A DNA stretch of 64,000 nucleotides from Buddleja alternifolia (Eukaryota; Streptophyta; Magnoliopsida; Lamiales; Scrophulariaceae): positions 36,962,754 to 37,026,753 of the forward strand of contig CM033403.1 of NCBI GenBank assembly GCA_019426215.1, written 5' to 3'. Shown here in pieces: positions 39,258-51,567 of this stretch (position 1 is the stretch's first letter; every line of letters starts with the position of its first letter). The notes under the pieces were generated by a model. The model worked only from the letters and a program-made list of their open reading frames with translations. It did not search any database and had not been told where the DNA came from. Position numbers and translations under genes: made by a program.

Positions 39258-39593
39258 AGATAAGCTTGTATTGTTTATTTGTAGTCCCATATTCTATATG
39301 GCTGAATAAAAGTACTTTTCATTTATGTTGTAACTTGTAAGCATGCTCTTATTAGTCTTTTGTTATAATCTTTTTCATTCTGCATTTATTGATATGGGAA
39401 AATTGAAAAAGTAGGAATTGAAGTAATAAATGAAATTGGACAAAATTCTTTATTTTGGTAAAAATAATAAAGACTAAGATATTAAAGTAATCCCATTTTT
39501 TTTTTCAGAGGAAATATTGAGTATCTTTTTATTTATCAATCTTGGTATAAGTAATTGGCTATTTCCCAATTTTTTAACAATTTCAATAATGAA

Positions 39594-40166
39594 ATGACAA
39601 TGGATATGTCGTTTGTTCTAATTAAATTGATCATAGTATTTTGTTTCATTTTATCTCTTCTCATCAGCAATGCAGAAACATCAAATGATTTAATCTTTAA
39701 CATTTGCAAGAAAACAAGAAGTCCAAAGCTATGTTCAGAGATCTTACGATCAAATCGAAGAGCTCGTAAGGCCTCTTCTCTTGCTGAACTTTTGGATATC
39801 TCTATGGAAATGGGGAAATCGAGTGCTCAAGCAACAAAGAACATGATAATTATTTCAAGACTAAGAACAAGAGATAGGGAAACGAAAGAACGATATAAAT
39901 CATGCGTGACGAATTATGATAGTGCTGCTTACTATCTTAAATTAGCAAATTATTATTTGAAAAATGGTGATTATGTGAAAGTAAGCAGATATATAGCTGC
40001 TGCTTTGAATGAGCCGGTTTCATGTCGACAAAACTTTGGAAGGCCGGAACGAGTTGAACCGGAAGGTCTTAAAGAAGGGAATGATAAGTTGGAATGCCTT
40101 TGTAGTTTTGGATTGGTGATTTCTAATAGTTTATCTGGGAAAAACTTGTCATTTGCTCAAGTTTAG
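39594..40166 (+). CDS. Invertase/pectin methylesterase inhibitor (PMEI domain)
   Basis: A single-exon protein of 190 aa from ATG 39594; the open frame upstream has no ATG, and two more ATGs follow at 39600 and 39606. A signal peptide (VLIKLIIVFCFILSLLISNA) predicts secretion. The mature domain is a four-helix PMEI/invertase-inhibitor fold with cysteines in FNICKKTRSPKLC (first hairpin), ERYKSCVTNYDSA and EPVSCRQNF. Members block either cell-wall/vacuolar invertase or pectin methylesterase by 1:1 binding; sequence alone does not tell which. A basic stretch (RSNRRARKAS) between helices is unusual. It is the middle gene of a three-gene cluster with a dead copy 5' and another copy 3'. Confidence 0.85.
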   Translation: MTMDMSFVLIKLIIVFCFILSLLISNAETSNDLIFNICKKTRSPKLCSEILRSNRRARKASSLAELLDISMEMGKSSAQATKNMIIISRLRTRDRETKERYKSCVTNYDSAAYYLKLANYYLKNGDYVKVSRYIAAALNEPVSCRQNFGRPERVEPEGLKEGNDKLECLCSFGLVISNSLSGKNLSFAQV

Positions 40167-41190
40167 AATGATATATATATTTTTTTAGTATGAATAAAAA
40201 TGCTATATAATTTGTCATTTTAATGAAAGTATTAGTGTTTTCTGGATATGAAAAATTGATAGTACCCTTGATGAATATCATTTTATATTCTTGAAAACTA
40301 AATTAAAGAAATTGGCATTGAATGAATGAATACTCATAAAAAATGAGTTAAATCTTGGAAATTGTTATAATTTCATCTAAGTCATGGCTATAAGTATGAC
40401 TTTAAATATATAAGTGAACCCGTAATGCTTATGCAGACTACTAAATATTTTCAAGATGTTTGTAGCATTTTTTTGGTTATTTTAAAGGAGTTGGGTGGCC
40501 AAAAAGTGTAGTTTTGTTTAATTTATTTCATAAATGTGTTCTAATGTGATGAAAGTAAATTAAATTATTGAATCAAAATAATAATATAAAGGGTTCACAA
40601 TCTTCGCTATATGTTCTCTATCACATTCATGGTGTAAGTTGATTCCAATAATAATGTACAGAAAATTACAAGAATTAATTAATTTATATCTACTCTATGA
40701 CATATTTACATGGTAATTACAAGTTTGATATTTTGAATTATATATGTATACAATCCACTTATGAATGTAATGCATGGCGAATATAAATGCATAAAATCTT
40801 GTGTGAGAATTTGCACTCGATTTGTGATTATACTTGAATTTTTTTGCTAAGATTATATTTTGAATTTGACTGGATCCTTCAATCTCAAATCTCTCTCGCA
40901 TATTATTTGGATCTCTATCATAATCATAATATCCCTCTCCCTGATATTTTCATGCCAATATGTAAGAGAATTAATTATAACATTACTAAAAAAATAAACT
41001 AGATCCTACAAATTAATTATATTCCTTGTATATATCTACAAAAGTAATTATCATATATATAATTAATTGCAATATTCCTTGTATCTACAAAAGTAATTGT
41101 CATATATATCCATCTATTTCATTCCAAAATAACCATTTAAACTTGAGAATATTGAAAATTTAAGATCAAAACAAAACACACGAAACCACA
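40167..41190. other. Intergenic, AT-rich
   Basis: Spacer between the two inhibitor genes. A short direct repeat around 41030-41110 (CCTTGTAT..CTACAAAAGTAATT.TCATATATAT) occurs twice just ahead of the second gene. Nothing else recognised. Confidence 0.6.
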
Positions 41191-41736
41191 ATGATGTTTT
41201 CTTCGTATTACTTGTTCTTGTTCGCTTTCCTTTCACTAACATTTCTACACACAGAATCATCAAATGTACAACCACCCGATTTGATCAGGAGTCTTTGCTC
41301 TGAGACGAAAAATTCCACATTCTGTTTGGATTTTTTAGGACATCTTTATCATTCTGGGGAAAATTTACGCGATTTGGCACAAGACTTGATCCAAACGAGC
41401 ACAAATTTCTTGCATTTTACATATGATGATATTCATGTCCGTGAAATAGAAACATCGAATAATCCAGCATTGAATATGAAGTACCATAGATGTGGAGTGC
41501 AATATACTGCAGCAGTAAATGCTCTAATTCAATCCACAAACTTCTTACAATCTGGGAATTATCAAAAGGTGTTTTCGCTTGCATCTCTTGCTTTCGAACA
41601 ACCTTCAAACTGTGACTCGAATTTTAATCCACCGGAGAGTGAGCCTGCTGATTTCAAAAGCATCAATGAGAAGGCGTTGGATGTTTGTAGCATTGTTTTG
41701 GCTGTGTCAAAACGTTTAGCATCTGGAAAAGCTTGA
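41191..41736 (+). CDS. Invertase/pectin methylesterase inhibitor (PMEI domain)
   Basis: A single exon of 181 aa with signal peptide MMFSSYYLFLFAFLSLTFL (cleaved near HTESS). The conserved cysteine pattern is present: LIRSLCSETKNSTFCLDFL, YHRCGVQYTAAVNAL and QPSNCDSNF, plus a late cysteine in ALDVCSIVLAVS. Length and layout are normal for secreted PMEI-family inhibitors. It is diverged from the gene at 39594 (different helix sequences, same cysteine frame), so the duplication is old. Target enzyme unknown. Confidence 0.87.
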   Translation: MMFSSYYLFLFAFLSLTFLHTESSNVQPPDLIRSLCSETKNSTFCLDFLGHLYHSGENLRDLAQDLIQTSTNFLHFTYDDIHVREIETSNNPALNMKYHRCGVQYTAAVNALIQSTNFLQSGNYQKVFSLASLAFEQPSNCDSNFNPPESEPADFKSINEKALDVCSIVLAVSKRLASGKA

Positions 41737-42449
41737 ATTTTTAGTAATGTTTTAGTGAATTGTGTAAGTTATGATGAACACAAATAATTATAATAAAAAT
41801 ATTCATGAGAAGATTGTGTTGTTTTTTGGATGGAAATGAGTACATAATTTGTGTTATTGAGAAAATAAATGTTAAAACTTTTCTATAAATTTCTCGTTTA
41901 AAATGTTGATCTTGTTGTCAAAGTAACATTTCATAAGTCAATCTTACGAACTCCTAAAATTTCGTGACAAGCATAGGATTTACGTAGAATTTATCATACA
42001 CCAATAATAGTGAACTTAGAATATAATTTCGAGATGGATCAAAAATATAAAATGGACATGCCTTCAAAAGTATGTACAGTATCAAAACATCATGATAAAT
42101 AGATATTGAGGTAAACGTTTATGAAGTTCTGAATTCTCTACCAAATTTCAGCAATAATGCAGAAGTAATACTTCTAAATTTGTGCATCATATATATCAAG
42201 TAGTCTGAGCACGCTTAGTGCACGTGCAACTACTATGTTTACGAACAAAGAAATTACATTGCAAAATGCATACATGATTGAAGCCGTAGTATTGTATCCA
42301 ACACTGGTGCAATTCTTAATTTAAGCTTCTCTCATGAAGAAAATTTTATGAGAAATGTTCATAAAAACACTATGAAGAGGACATGAGTTTTGAAAGAATG
42401 ATTATAAAGGTATCATGGTTGGTAAAATGATTATAGTTCTTTAAAACGA

Positions 42450-42660
42450 CTTACCTAAGTTGTTGGAGAGCTTATAAGGTCTTACAAAATATTTGGTAAT
42501 ATTTTTAGTCAAACAACTTATAAGATCTCAAAATAAGTCGTCATGAGGCTATAAGCTCCTAAAAATAAGTTGGGAAATCCCAACTTATTTTTTAAATACT
42601 TATAACCTCCAAAAACATTTTATATACAAGCTCTTTGAAATAAGTTAAGCAAGGTTCAGT
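42450..42660. repeat. Palindromic MITE-like sequence
   Basis: A perfect hairpin with 15-bp arms and a 2-nt loop lies at 42561-42592 (AAAAATAAGTTGGGA). On both sides are further inverted CTTATAAG/TTATAACC and AAGCTC motifs (GAGCTTATAAGG near 42469, ACAAGCTCTTTGAAATAAG near 42627). This fold-back layout suggests a small MITE, but ends and a target duplication could not be fixed. Confidence 0.5.
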
Positions 42661-42819
42661 CTTTTTCAGAAAAATTTACTCGATCCTCCTCTTTGTCAGG
42701 AACAAGGTTGAGTTGATTTTCTACTATTGGTGTCGTATTTTGTACCCTGATCTAAAATCTGATGATGATGGATGTCGTAGTGCTAGGACGATTGATGGAT
42801 TTTTACAAGTGATTTCATA

Positions 42820-43010
42820 AAGCCCATTAAATCAATTTACAAGTCTATTAACTACAAAGGTATGATTGGGCTCTTTCCCAATCCCCTTACAAATATGGGC
42901 CCAAAGCCCAAAGGCTATTAACTATGTTTGGGCTCTTTAAAAGCCCTCTTAACTCTTGGGTCCATAAGCTAAGATAGGCCTTCTTGTTGAAAAGCCCACC
43001 TTACAAAACG
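42820..43010 (+). promoter_or_regulatory. Site II-like motif cluster upstream of eRF3
   Basis: The region holds TTGGGCT (42867), TGGGCCCAAAGCCCA (42896-42910), TTTGGGCTCTTT (42927), GGGTCC and AAGCCCA motifs. Two copies of a module of about 45 bp (TCTATTAACTA...GGGCTCTTT...) lie at 42843-42888 and 42912-42958. TGGGC(C/T) is the site II element bound by TCP factors in plant translation-gene promoters; the regulatory role is inferred. Confidence 0.5.
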
Positions 43011-43189
43011 CTCACAAGTAGAGCCTGATACACTCAGTTGATTGAGCATCTATCCATCTAGTCATCCACCAACTGCCCTAAAGATCTCTCTACTCCGGCG
43101 CCGCCGCCGCTGCTGCTGCGACCGCACCTATTGTCTTCGTCGCTATTCGAATCCGCCGGAGTTTTATCTCAACGATTTCATCTCTAATC

Positions 43190-46100
43190 ATGTCGGATTT
43201 GAATCATTCAATTTCGCCGCCAGGTCTGATTCCGTGTTTCAGTTTTCGTTTCGTTGATTTTTTTTTGGTGTTGGATGCTGATGAAAGGCGTTTTGTGTGT
43301 TTGAATTTCTGAAATGTTAGATATCGCGGAGGACATCAAGGCACTGCAGCTTGATGAATCTGGTATTATTATCCTTCGATTTTTTTTTAACTTTTTACTT
43401 GTTTTTTCAATTTTTGTGGCTATTTTTGTTTCAATTAGCAGAAAATATGTCTTAATCGTTGTGTGATTATCGTTTTATGTTAAATTTTTATGCAATATTT
43501 CTGTTATTATTTGTTGTATCATGTCCGATAAAGTGTTATTGAGTTTAATATTAACTACTTGATATTCAATTTTGTGGTTATGGATTTTGTTGAATGCTAG
43601 ATGCGGATATTGTGATGGCTAAAGCAGAAGACGGAAATCCTGATGTAGTTGCCAATACTGATGAAACTCCTGATGTAGTTGCGAATTCTGATGAAACAGG
43701 AGGTTGGTAGAGCTAAATATGATCTGCGCGATAGTTATTTTATCTAAGACAACCTATTGCCCAAGCTTTTATTTTTGAGAGTTGTGTGTCTCGATGCTTG
43801 GCTAACTTGTGGCTCTTTAAATCAGGGTAGGATTTGATAAGTATCTCTTGGTTTAGAAGGGTTTTTTATATGAGGCAGCTTAGGAAACTGAACAAAATGT
43901 ATTCTGTAAGATGAATATTTAAGAGAGCTTGTAGGCCGAATTGAGAGGGGGGATTCATATAATAAGCTTCTTCCTTTTTACCATATTATCGTAGTAACTC
44001 AGTGCTATACATCTAATTATCTCAATATATAAGCCAAAGATATTATTGAAGCATCAGAGTGGTAGAAGTATTAATTAATTTCTTAATTGACTTTGCAATG
44101 CCTCCTTAGATGTTTAATGTAGTTGTCTCTGCTTGAGATTTGCTATTACTTTGCACTTAAGCATTTGTCCGTTTTCCAAAATCGTTGAACTGGTTGGACT
44201 TCAGACCTATTTCATTGTTTTGAACGTATACTCTTTATCCTTATTTTTCTGTATGTTTTATTCTTATTAAATGCTTCTCCCATTTAAAGAAGTTGGTTGT
44301 AATGGAAGTATATCTGATCGCAACCATTAGTGCTATTTTTAAAAAGAAATATATCATGAATGTGGCCTGAACCAACAGTAGTTTGTCCCTTGTATGTTTT
44401 AATTTCTTTTGGTAAAGCAAATAACGGTTAACATGAGGATCCACTGTCATTCTGTATTAGTATATTGCGCTCACATCCTTGCCTGTCTGGTCATGAATGT
44501 ATTCACCTACTTTTGTAATTAGTTGAAAAGGTGATGCATTATTAGCACATCAGTAATTTTTTTAAAATTGATTTGTGCAATGGAAGAATGTTAACTTTGC
44601 TGATGACTTTAGGTCTGACCGGTGGGGGACATGCAAACTCCAAACCTGTGGAGGTCGAGCCAGAACGTGTCATAGAAGGTAGGCTATTGCAGAGAAGACT
44701 TTTAATTGAATATACAAGGTTATAGGGTTTTTATTGTCATTTACTATACATAGATGATAGGTAGCACTAGCAGCATGAGATTGTTTGACCAATGAGATTG
44801 TTTTTTGGTTGGTTGGGGTGTCAAATAAAATTGTGACTGATTCTGTTGCAGATAGTTTCCCGATTGTTTACCACATACTTCTTTTTCTTAAAAAATTGTG
44901 CTCATGGTTTTACGTTTTTATTTGTTTAGTAGTCAAAGAAAAAGAAAGCTCTCATGACGATGTTGAAGATGATTCGGAGGACCAAAAAAAGCGACACCTG
45001 AATGCTGTATTTATTGGTCATGTTGGTAGGAGCATTTCTTCATTCTCTCAACACTTGCACCATATCTATCCACAATGAATTTCTTTTAAATTCATATTGT
45101 ATTTTAGATGAAAACGGGAAGTTTTTATTAACTTTAATTCTACTCCCAGAAGTGATGGTTAAATGGTGTTAGTCAGATTGTATCTTTATCTGACTTTGTG
45201 GATATCCCAAAAGGATACAGGAGCATTCAAATTTAGCAGTTTCTAATATTGTGAAATTAGTATAATAACTACTTGTATACTACTGGTTTTTAACCTGCCC
45301 ATCAATTTACCTTTGATTATGCTCTTATCTTATAAATAATGCCTGTCCCTTTTTCCATTTCTTGTTTGTTACACTTCTCCCCCAAGCTTAAAAGAGCACA
45401 ACAGAGAAATGGGAAAACAGAATAATTAGAATTTCAAAATCTGAAATGTAGAAATTTGTAATTCACAATTGGGGAGTAAGTTGATACATTGTTGGATTTT
45501 CTTATTGCAAGTAATGTTCTTCATATGGTCCGCAGATGCTGGGAAGTCTACAATTGGAGGGCAAATATTATATCTCAGTGGTCAGGTGGATGAGCGTACC
45601 ATCCAAAAGTATGAGAAAGAAGCTAAAGAAAAAAGTAGAGAGAGTTGGTGCGTGTTCTTTTTGCACTGCATTTAAACCAGCAGAATTTTATTGAACTTGA
45701 TCTAGCATATCTGTAATTACTGGCGTTTGGTGAAAACCGTTGCTTGTTGCCATTTGGGGTGACATGACACTGGGAATCCTTATCTTATAGTTGAAGCTGT
45801 ATTTATTATATGTGATGTCATTCCATCTGTTTTATGGTCCTACTTGGAAAATTACACTTACAATGAAATGGTATTCTGATATGAAAGTAGTGATGGTGAT
45901 TGCATGTATTTAGGCTTGCCTTGTGAAGGTCAGGTGGCACATGATTCTCTGTTTTTACTGCTAAGGATAATCGCTATTTTAATATCAATTACATCTGAGA
46001 ACTTCCCCTTCGCTTTGTTGGCTTGGACATGGGTGTGGTTTTCAGGTGTTGAAGAAGTGTAGAACTCTTAGGCTCAAACATTTCTCTCGTTTGCTGCCTT

Positions 46101-49100
46101 TGTTTTTTCTGTAGCTCCCTGCTTCCTTGTAGTTGGATTTGTTTAACTTCCAAGCTAGATTTTAGATGCTAAAACATGTGAGCTCATTTGGTTGCCCGCT
46201 TTCTCTAATTTCTGATGGTTGGATGATCTCTGGCATCAATTAATTACCAGTTAAACGTCATTAATTGTCTTGAAGTAAATCGCTTGATCTAGCTTTAATT
46301 TTACTGGTTTCCCTTCTTACCTTTTCTCAAAAATAGGTACATGGCTTACATCATGGATACAAATGAAGAAGAGAGGACTAAGGTATTCATATGTTCATCA
46401 CCTGTTGTGGTTTAATAATATGTGTTCTTTGTCTTCATATGTCAGCTGAGTGGATTCTGTCTGAACTTTTATATTGTAGGGAAAAACCGTTGAAGTTGGA
46501 AGAGCCCACTTTGAAACAGAAACCACCAGATTTACGATATTGGATGCTCCGGTAACCACTATCTTTTTTGTTTCTGAACATATGTTTTCTTACCTATTTT
46601 AGTTATTTTTATCATAATACTCGGTTACATTTTTTTTTCGCAATTAAAACTTATTTAGTCCAAGACTTAATTTTCATTAAATTGGTTTGGTAAGACTTCA
46701 TTATTCAAGTATGAAGATCAGCTCAGTGAACATAATTTTGAAGTTGGAGTTTTTAGCTCATGTTTGACTTGCCACCGGAGTTCTATTTCTTAGCAGATCG
46801 ATCTTCACGTTTCTCTCAACTCTCTGTTATCTTATCCTCCTCATTTTTAGTTGCTAACTTGATGGAATCTCTCTAAGTTTGCACCCGGAGACATCCTGGC
46901 TTAGTTCCTTGGAACAAGATGTTTGATTTGCTTCGGACTCCATTTACCGTTCTTTGTGAGGATAAAATCTAGTATGAATTGTAAAAACTAATAGTGGAAA
47001 CTTGATCAGATCTCGATTGCAATTTCTGTAAGAACTAGTTTAATGTGATTAACACTGAGGATATCCAATTTAACATTACATTGCTCAAACCATACTGTAT
47101 GGGAACTATATAATGAAATCAACTTCTTTTGGATTTCTGATGCATTTATATGTGCTTTTCTAACTTTTAACTTCTCAGGGACACAAAAGCTATGTACCTA
47201 ACATGATCAGTGGAGCATCTCAAGCAGATATAGGTGTATTAGTAAGTAAAGTTTTGATTATCTGACTCTAAAGCAGATTTCTGATTATCTGTTGTCCCTA
47301 TATCACAAATTTATTGGCCGTTTGTGTGCCCAGGTAATCTCTGCTCGGAAAGGAGAATTTGAAACAGGTTATGAGAGAGGTGGACAGACACGTGAACATG
47401 TCCAACTAGCAAAGACTTTGGGAGTCTCTAAGCTGCTAGTTGTTGTGAACAAAATGGATGAACCTACTGTTCAATGGTCAAAAGAAAGGTGTTTACAAAT
47501 GTGATTTTTTATATGCATCTATTAATCTTGGATTTCATATTCTCATTTTGTTATGACCATCTTATCACTGCAGATTTGATGAGATTGAGTCGAAAATGAC
47601 AGCCTTTCTGAAGTCTTCAGGATATAATGTGAAAAAAGGTAAATTCTACTTGGAACATTTCATGGATATATACATGTCGTTAGTTCTGTTGTATGTTTGG
47701 AAGTTTCTAACTTGGATTGTCTCATTTAAAATCTTTGCTTATTTTCAACTCTGTTATAAGTTTTTCTTTTTCGAAGGATTTCATGTCAAAATGGACGGAT
47801 TTTAGTTAAAAAAATTTGATGCCATTTTGTCTTGTGCTCTTGACAAGCATACGCAAAATGAATATGAACTTTTTTTTTATATAAAAATTTCCTTGCACTA
47901 GGATTCTAATACTAAATTCTAAGGTACTCGAGATTTTCTCATTATGCAGTTTAGAGGAACTCTTTGACTATATTCTTTCTTTTGTGCTGATGTCTTATGT
48001 TGAGTGTGATTTCCTTATACAATATCCCATGGCATGATGACCATGGATGTGAGTTTTATTCATAAATTTTGCATTTTGTTCTTGAAATGTTCCTGAGGGC
48101 TTTATTGCTCTACTGCGCTAGTACTTTTTGGTTTGTGTTCTGAAGCATAAATCTGAATGTGCTGCTGGTATATTTTGTTTTTGGGTGTGAAGAATGTCTA
48201 GCAGTGGTTTAATCCTTATCTAGATTGAACAAGTTTTCATTAGAATAGAACACAAACTCATACCTTGGTGATCATTGGGTGTAGCATTTATATCAATTTT
48301 GATCTATTTTGCTGATACTGCATAAATTTTGAAGCTCGTTTGCGCACATCCAAGCATTAGAAGTGTTGTCTAATGTGAGCACAAACTTATGCAGTGATAA
48401 AGTTTTCTTAAAAGAGGTTTCCCTTCTATATTTGATAATGAATCTGCTTCTCATTCTTCTGTTCTTTTTTTTTATTTTTTCCTTTCTTTTTAAAACTTTT
48501 TCGGTGTGGGATTTTTCAGATGTTCAGTTTCTTCCAATATCTGGTCTTCTGGGAACAAATATGAAAACCAGAATGGACAAAAGTGTATGTCCATGGTGGA
48601 ATGGTCCATGCCTTTTTGAAACTCTGGATTCTATTGAAATTCCAGCACGCGATCCAAAAGGTCCATTCAGGTAGTATGGAATCTTTATTTACTCTGCCAC
48701 TATCTTGGAAGGTTAACACTCGATTGAATTCCTTGGTTACCTAATATATTTACTTGTTTTGATAGAATGCCTATTATTGACAAATTTAAAGACATGGGAA
48801 CTGTCGTTATGGGCAAAATAGAATCTGGAAGTGTTCGTGAAGGTGATAATTTGCTGATCATGCCAAATAAGGTGCGATCCTTGCTTTGATATTCCAGTAA
48901 AACAGATTTATGAATTTCGGATTAGTTTGTAAAATAAGATTGATATTATGTTACACTCGGCTACTTTTCCAGGTACAAGTGAAAGTTCTTGCCATCTTCA
49001 TTGATGAAGACAGAGTGAGGCGTGCAGGACCTGGTGAAAACTTGCGACTTAGAGTGTCCGGGATTGAGGAAGAGGATATCCTAGGGGGTTTTGTTGTATG

Positions 49101-50144
49101 TAGCATTGGTAGGTATTTCTTAAAGATTGTTTAGGTTAAAATACACGTTAAGATTGTCTGGTTCATATTTTCATCTGATTTATGTTCAGTCATGAAGCTT
49201 TCTTCCAAAACTAAGCTTAAAGTATGTTCTGCAACACTTAATTAATCATAAGACTTAGTTTTATCACACTTTAGGTTTTGGTTTTTTTTCCTAACCCAAA
49301 AAAATTGTTATCATTTGTGCAGCAAAACCAATAGCTGCTGTTTCTGAGTTTGTTGCCCACTTGCAGATTCTGGAGTTGCTCGACAATGTATTGTTTTCAC
49401 TTTCATTTATATCCTTCTCTATAGATTGTGTGCAAATGGTAAAATGCAACTAAGTGTTCCATCTTGTCAGGCAATTTTTTGTGCTGGTTACAAGGCTGTT
49501 CTGCACATCCATGCAGTTGTAGAAGAATGCGAAATTGTTGATTTGATATCTCAAATTGATCCGAAAACCAAAAAACCTTCTAAAAAGAAACCTCTCTTTG
49601 TTAAGAAAGGTGCTTTGGTCGTATGCCGTGTTCAGGTCAGCTTTTGTTAAACATTTTGTTGTATTAAAGTTTAATGATATCAATATTCTGTTTCTGTGTT
49701 TTTAACATTTCTCTAAATACCCGGCATATACCATTGGGCTCGACTCCATGAAGAAGTATATTATAAATGGTTGATGATTCTGCTGAAATATCATTCCCTT
49801 CACTCCACTTCTATAAATCTGTCTTACCATAAGATGGAAAACTATATAGTCTCAGTAACCCAATGTGATTGCTCTAGCGGCTAATTGAAATATTAATACA
49901 ATTTGGTGCAAAATTGTGTCATCTCAGGTGAATAACTCGATATGCATTGAAAAGTTCTCTGATTTTCCACAGCTTGGACGATTCACTCTTCGTACTGAAG
50001 GTTGGAATAACATTTGCCTTATAAAAGTGCTCACTACCTTCTGGTTTCTCGAAGTAATAACCACGCTAACTTCCATTGTCAACAGGGAAAACTATTGCTG
50101 TTGGAAAAGTGACTGATCTCGCTACTGCAAATGATAGTGTGTAA
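43190..50144 (+). CDS. ERF3A: Eukaryotic release factor eRF3 (GTP-binding subunit), 18 exons
   Basis: Exons: 43190-43223, 43321-43362, 43601-43702, 44613-44678, 44930-45025, 45536-45647, 46337-46382, 46480-46551, 47179-47241, 47334-47488, 47574-47638, 48520-48670, 48766-48871, 48973-49108, 49323-49387, 49471-49635, 49928-50000, 50086-50144. They total 1,608 nt, 535 aa. This translational GTPase binds eRF1 and drives stop-codon-dependent peptide release in the cytosol. It has a short acidic N-terminus (starts [16 protein letters not shown]; contains a repeated PDVVAN.DET), G1 GHVDAGKS (111-118), G3 DAPGH (188-192), G4 NKMD (250-253), and EF-Tu-like domains 2-3 ending in [10 protein letters not shown]. 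No prion-like Q/N-rich N-domain as in yeast Sup35. The upstream region has site II-like motifs. All splice phases agree. Confidence 0.96.
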
Positions 50145-50749
50145 ACAATTTTGCCATGACAAGTGAGCATTTCTTTACTTTTTGATTGCTCTGTTCGATT
50201 AATTGTAAACTCGGTTCATGTGCTACCGCATCTTGAAAGTGACAAAGAAACTGTGTTTTGGCAGGTAAGGTAAGTAAATGAGATTATTTTGTTCAGAGCA
50301 GCAATACAGAAGGAGATTGAGAGGAGTAGCCAGCCAGGTTGATCACTGCTAAGGGTTGTAAACTATTATCCTGTTTGCCCATTTCGGGGTAGTTTGCCAT
50401 TGATTTTGTACGTTTCGATATGATTATGTTGAGATTTTGCCAGAGTTGTATCGAGTAAGAGTCGTTTTCCCAAACTGAATGAGGTGCATATATATGATTA
50501 TGAGGTCGTCATACACTGGTTGATACACAGGAATATTTGTTTGTGATTTAAGTGGTAGCATTAGCTAAATGTCAATTTACAGTTGATAAATAGACAACGA
50601 TTCATCTGGTAATTAAGTTGCACCACTTTCGGTTGAGATTTTATGCTTCGAGAGGATGACTTTCCTCAACTTGCCCCATTTTTTAAAATTTACGTAATAG
50701 GAAGAGTTATACGATTCTGTAATTGAATTGGAGAACAAATCGGGAGTAG

Positions 50750-51450
50750 TCCCATCAAAATATGGGCCTGGGTCTGATAAATCTAGACAATTATATTGTT
50801 TTGGGCACATATAAAAAAATACTTCCTAAAAAGTCAATTGACTATCCCTTGTTTTAAATTCTAGACTAAGGGGATATTTTGATCCGACAAATTCGGACTG
50901 ATAATTTTGGCCATATGGACCACTAAAAGACTCGAAATGAAAAGTTATAAATTGTGGAATTGAATGTAGGATTTCTCACAAAAGTGAAAAGTCATATCAT
51001 TAGGCTACCTTGGTGTGTCCATTGCCACCCCACTTCCAAGTTGTATAATAAAATAGGTTCACTAATATATGAGCCTGAGTCCAATTAAATAGACATTTGT
51101 TCTTTTTTGGGCATTAAAAATATGTGCCCATCATTATATGGGTTTGGGTCCAACTAAAATAGACAGATACTGTGTCGGGCCATCAAAAGTATAGGCCCAA
51201 TAAAAAGTCCATTCCTTTCCTCGAGCCCACTGACACAACCCATTTTCGAGTTCTATAAATAAGTAGGCCCATCAAAACGGCCCTCGGGCCAATTAAAATA
51301 GACATATTACTGTTTTGGGCACAGAAAACAATATAGGCCCACTAAGAAGTCCATTGCCTCTTCCTCACTACGACAACCCACTTACAAGTTCTATAAAAAA
51401 TATAGGCCCACCAAAAATGTATTACGGCCCGAATTTGTAGTGGGGCCCAT
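50750..51450 (+). promoter_or_regulatory. Degenerate tandem array rich in GGCCCA/TGGGCC upstream of RPS1
   Basis: A module of about 50 bp, with TATGGGCCTGGGTC then a TAGACA core and GGGCA/GGGCC, occurs four times (about 50757, 51070, 51150, 51280). A second module, AGTCCATTGCC...CAAGTTCTATAAAAAATA then TAGGCCCA, occurs three times (about 51017, 51207, 51349). GGCCCA or its complement is at 50763, 51194, 51266, 51336, 51405 and 51444. These are site II-type elements typical of plant ribosomal-protein promoters. A SINE-like insert splits the array. Confidence 0.6.
50840..51016 (-). mobile_element. SINE-like insert in the RPS1 upstream array
   Basis: It is similar to 58085-58255 (shared GGGGATA, AATCCGACAAAT.CGGACTGATA, and TATCA..AGGCTA at the head end) and oriented on the minus strand. 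The tRNA-like head is degraded. It interrupts a repeat unit between ...AATTGACTATCCC and TCCATTGCC. Confidence 0.5.
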
Positions 51451-51567
51451 TGGCTTCCACCGTCGTCTTCATCTTATCTAACTCAATAGTCACCTGAAAA
51501 ATCAAACACATCTCTGATTCTCTTCCACTCTGTGTGTGTGTGTGTGTATATATAGATACAAACAGAT

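Noticed and set aside
39555..39593. N-terminal extension of the inhibitor at 39594
   Set aside because: The extension starts at TTG; the first ATG is 39594 and gives a normal signal peptide.
43042..43257. Open frame overlapping the eRF3 start
   Set aside because: It begins at a TTG, not ATG, and is in a different frame; the eRF3 start at 43190 is followed by a consistent splice phase.
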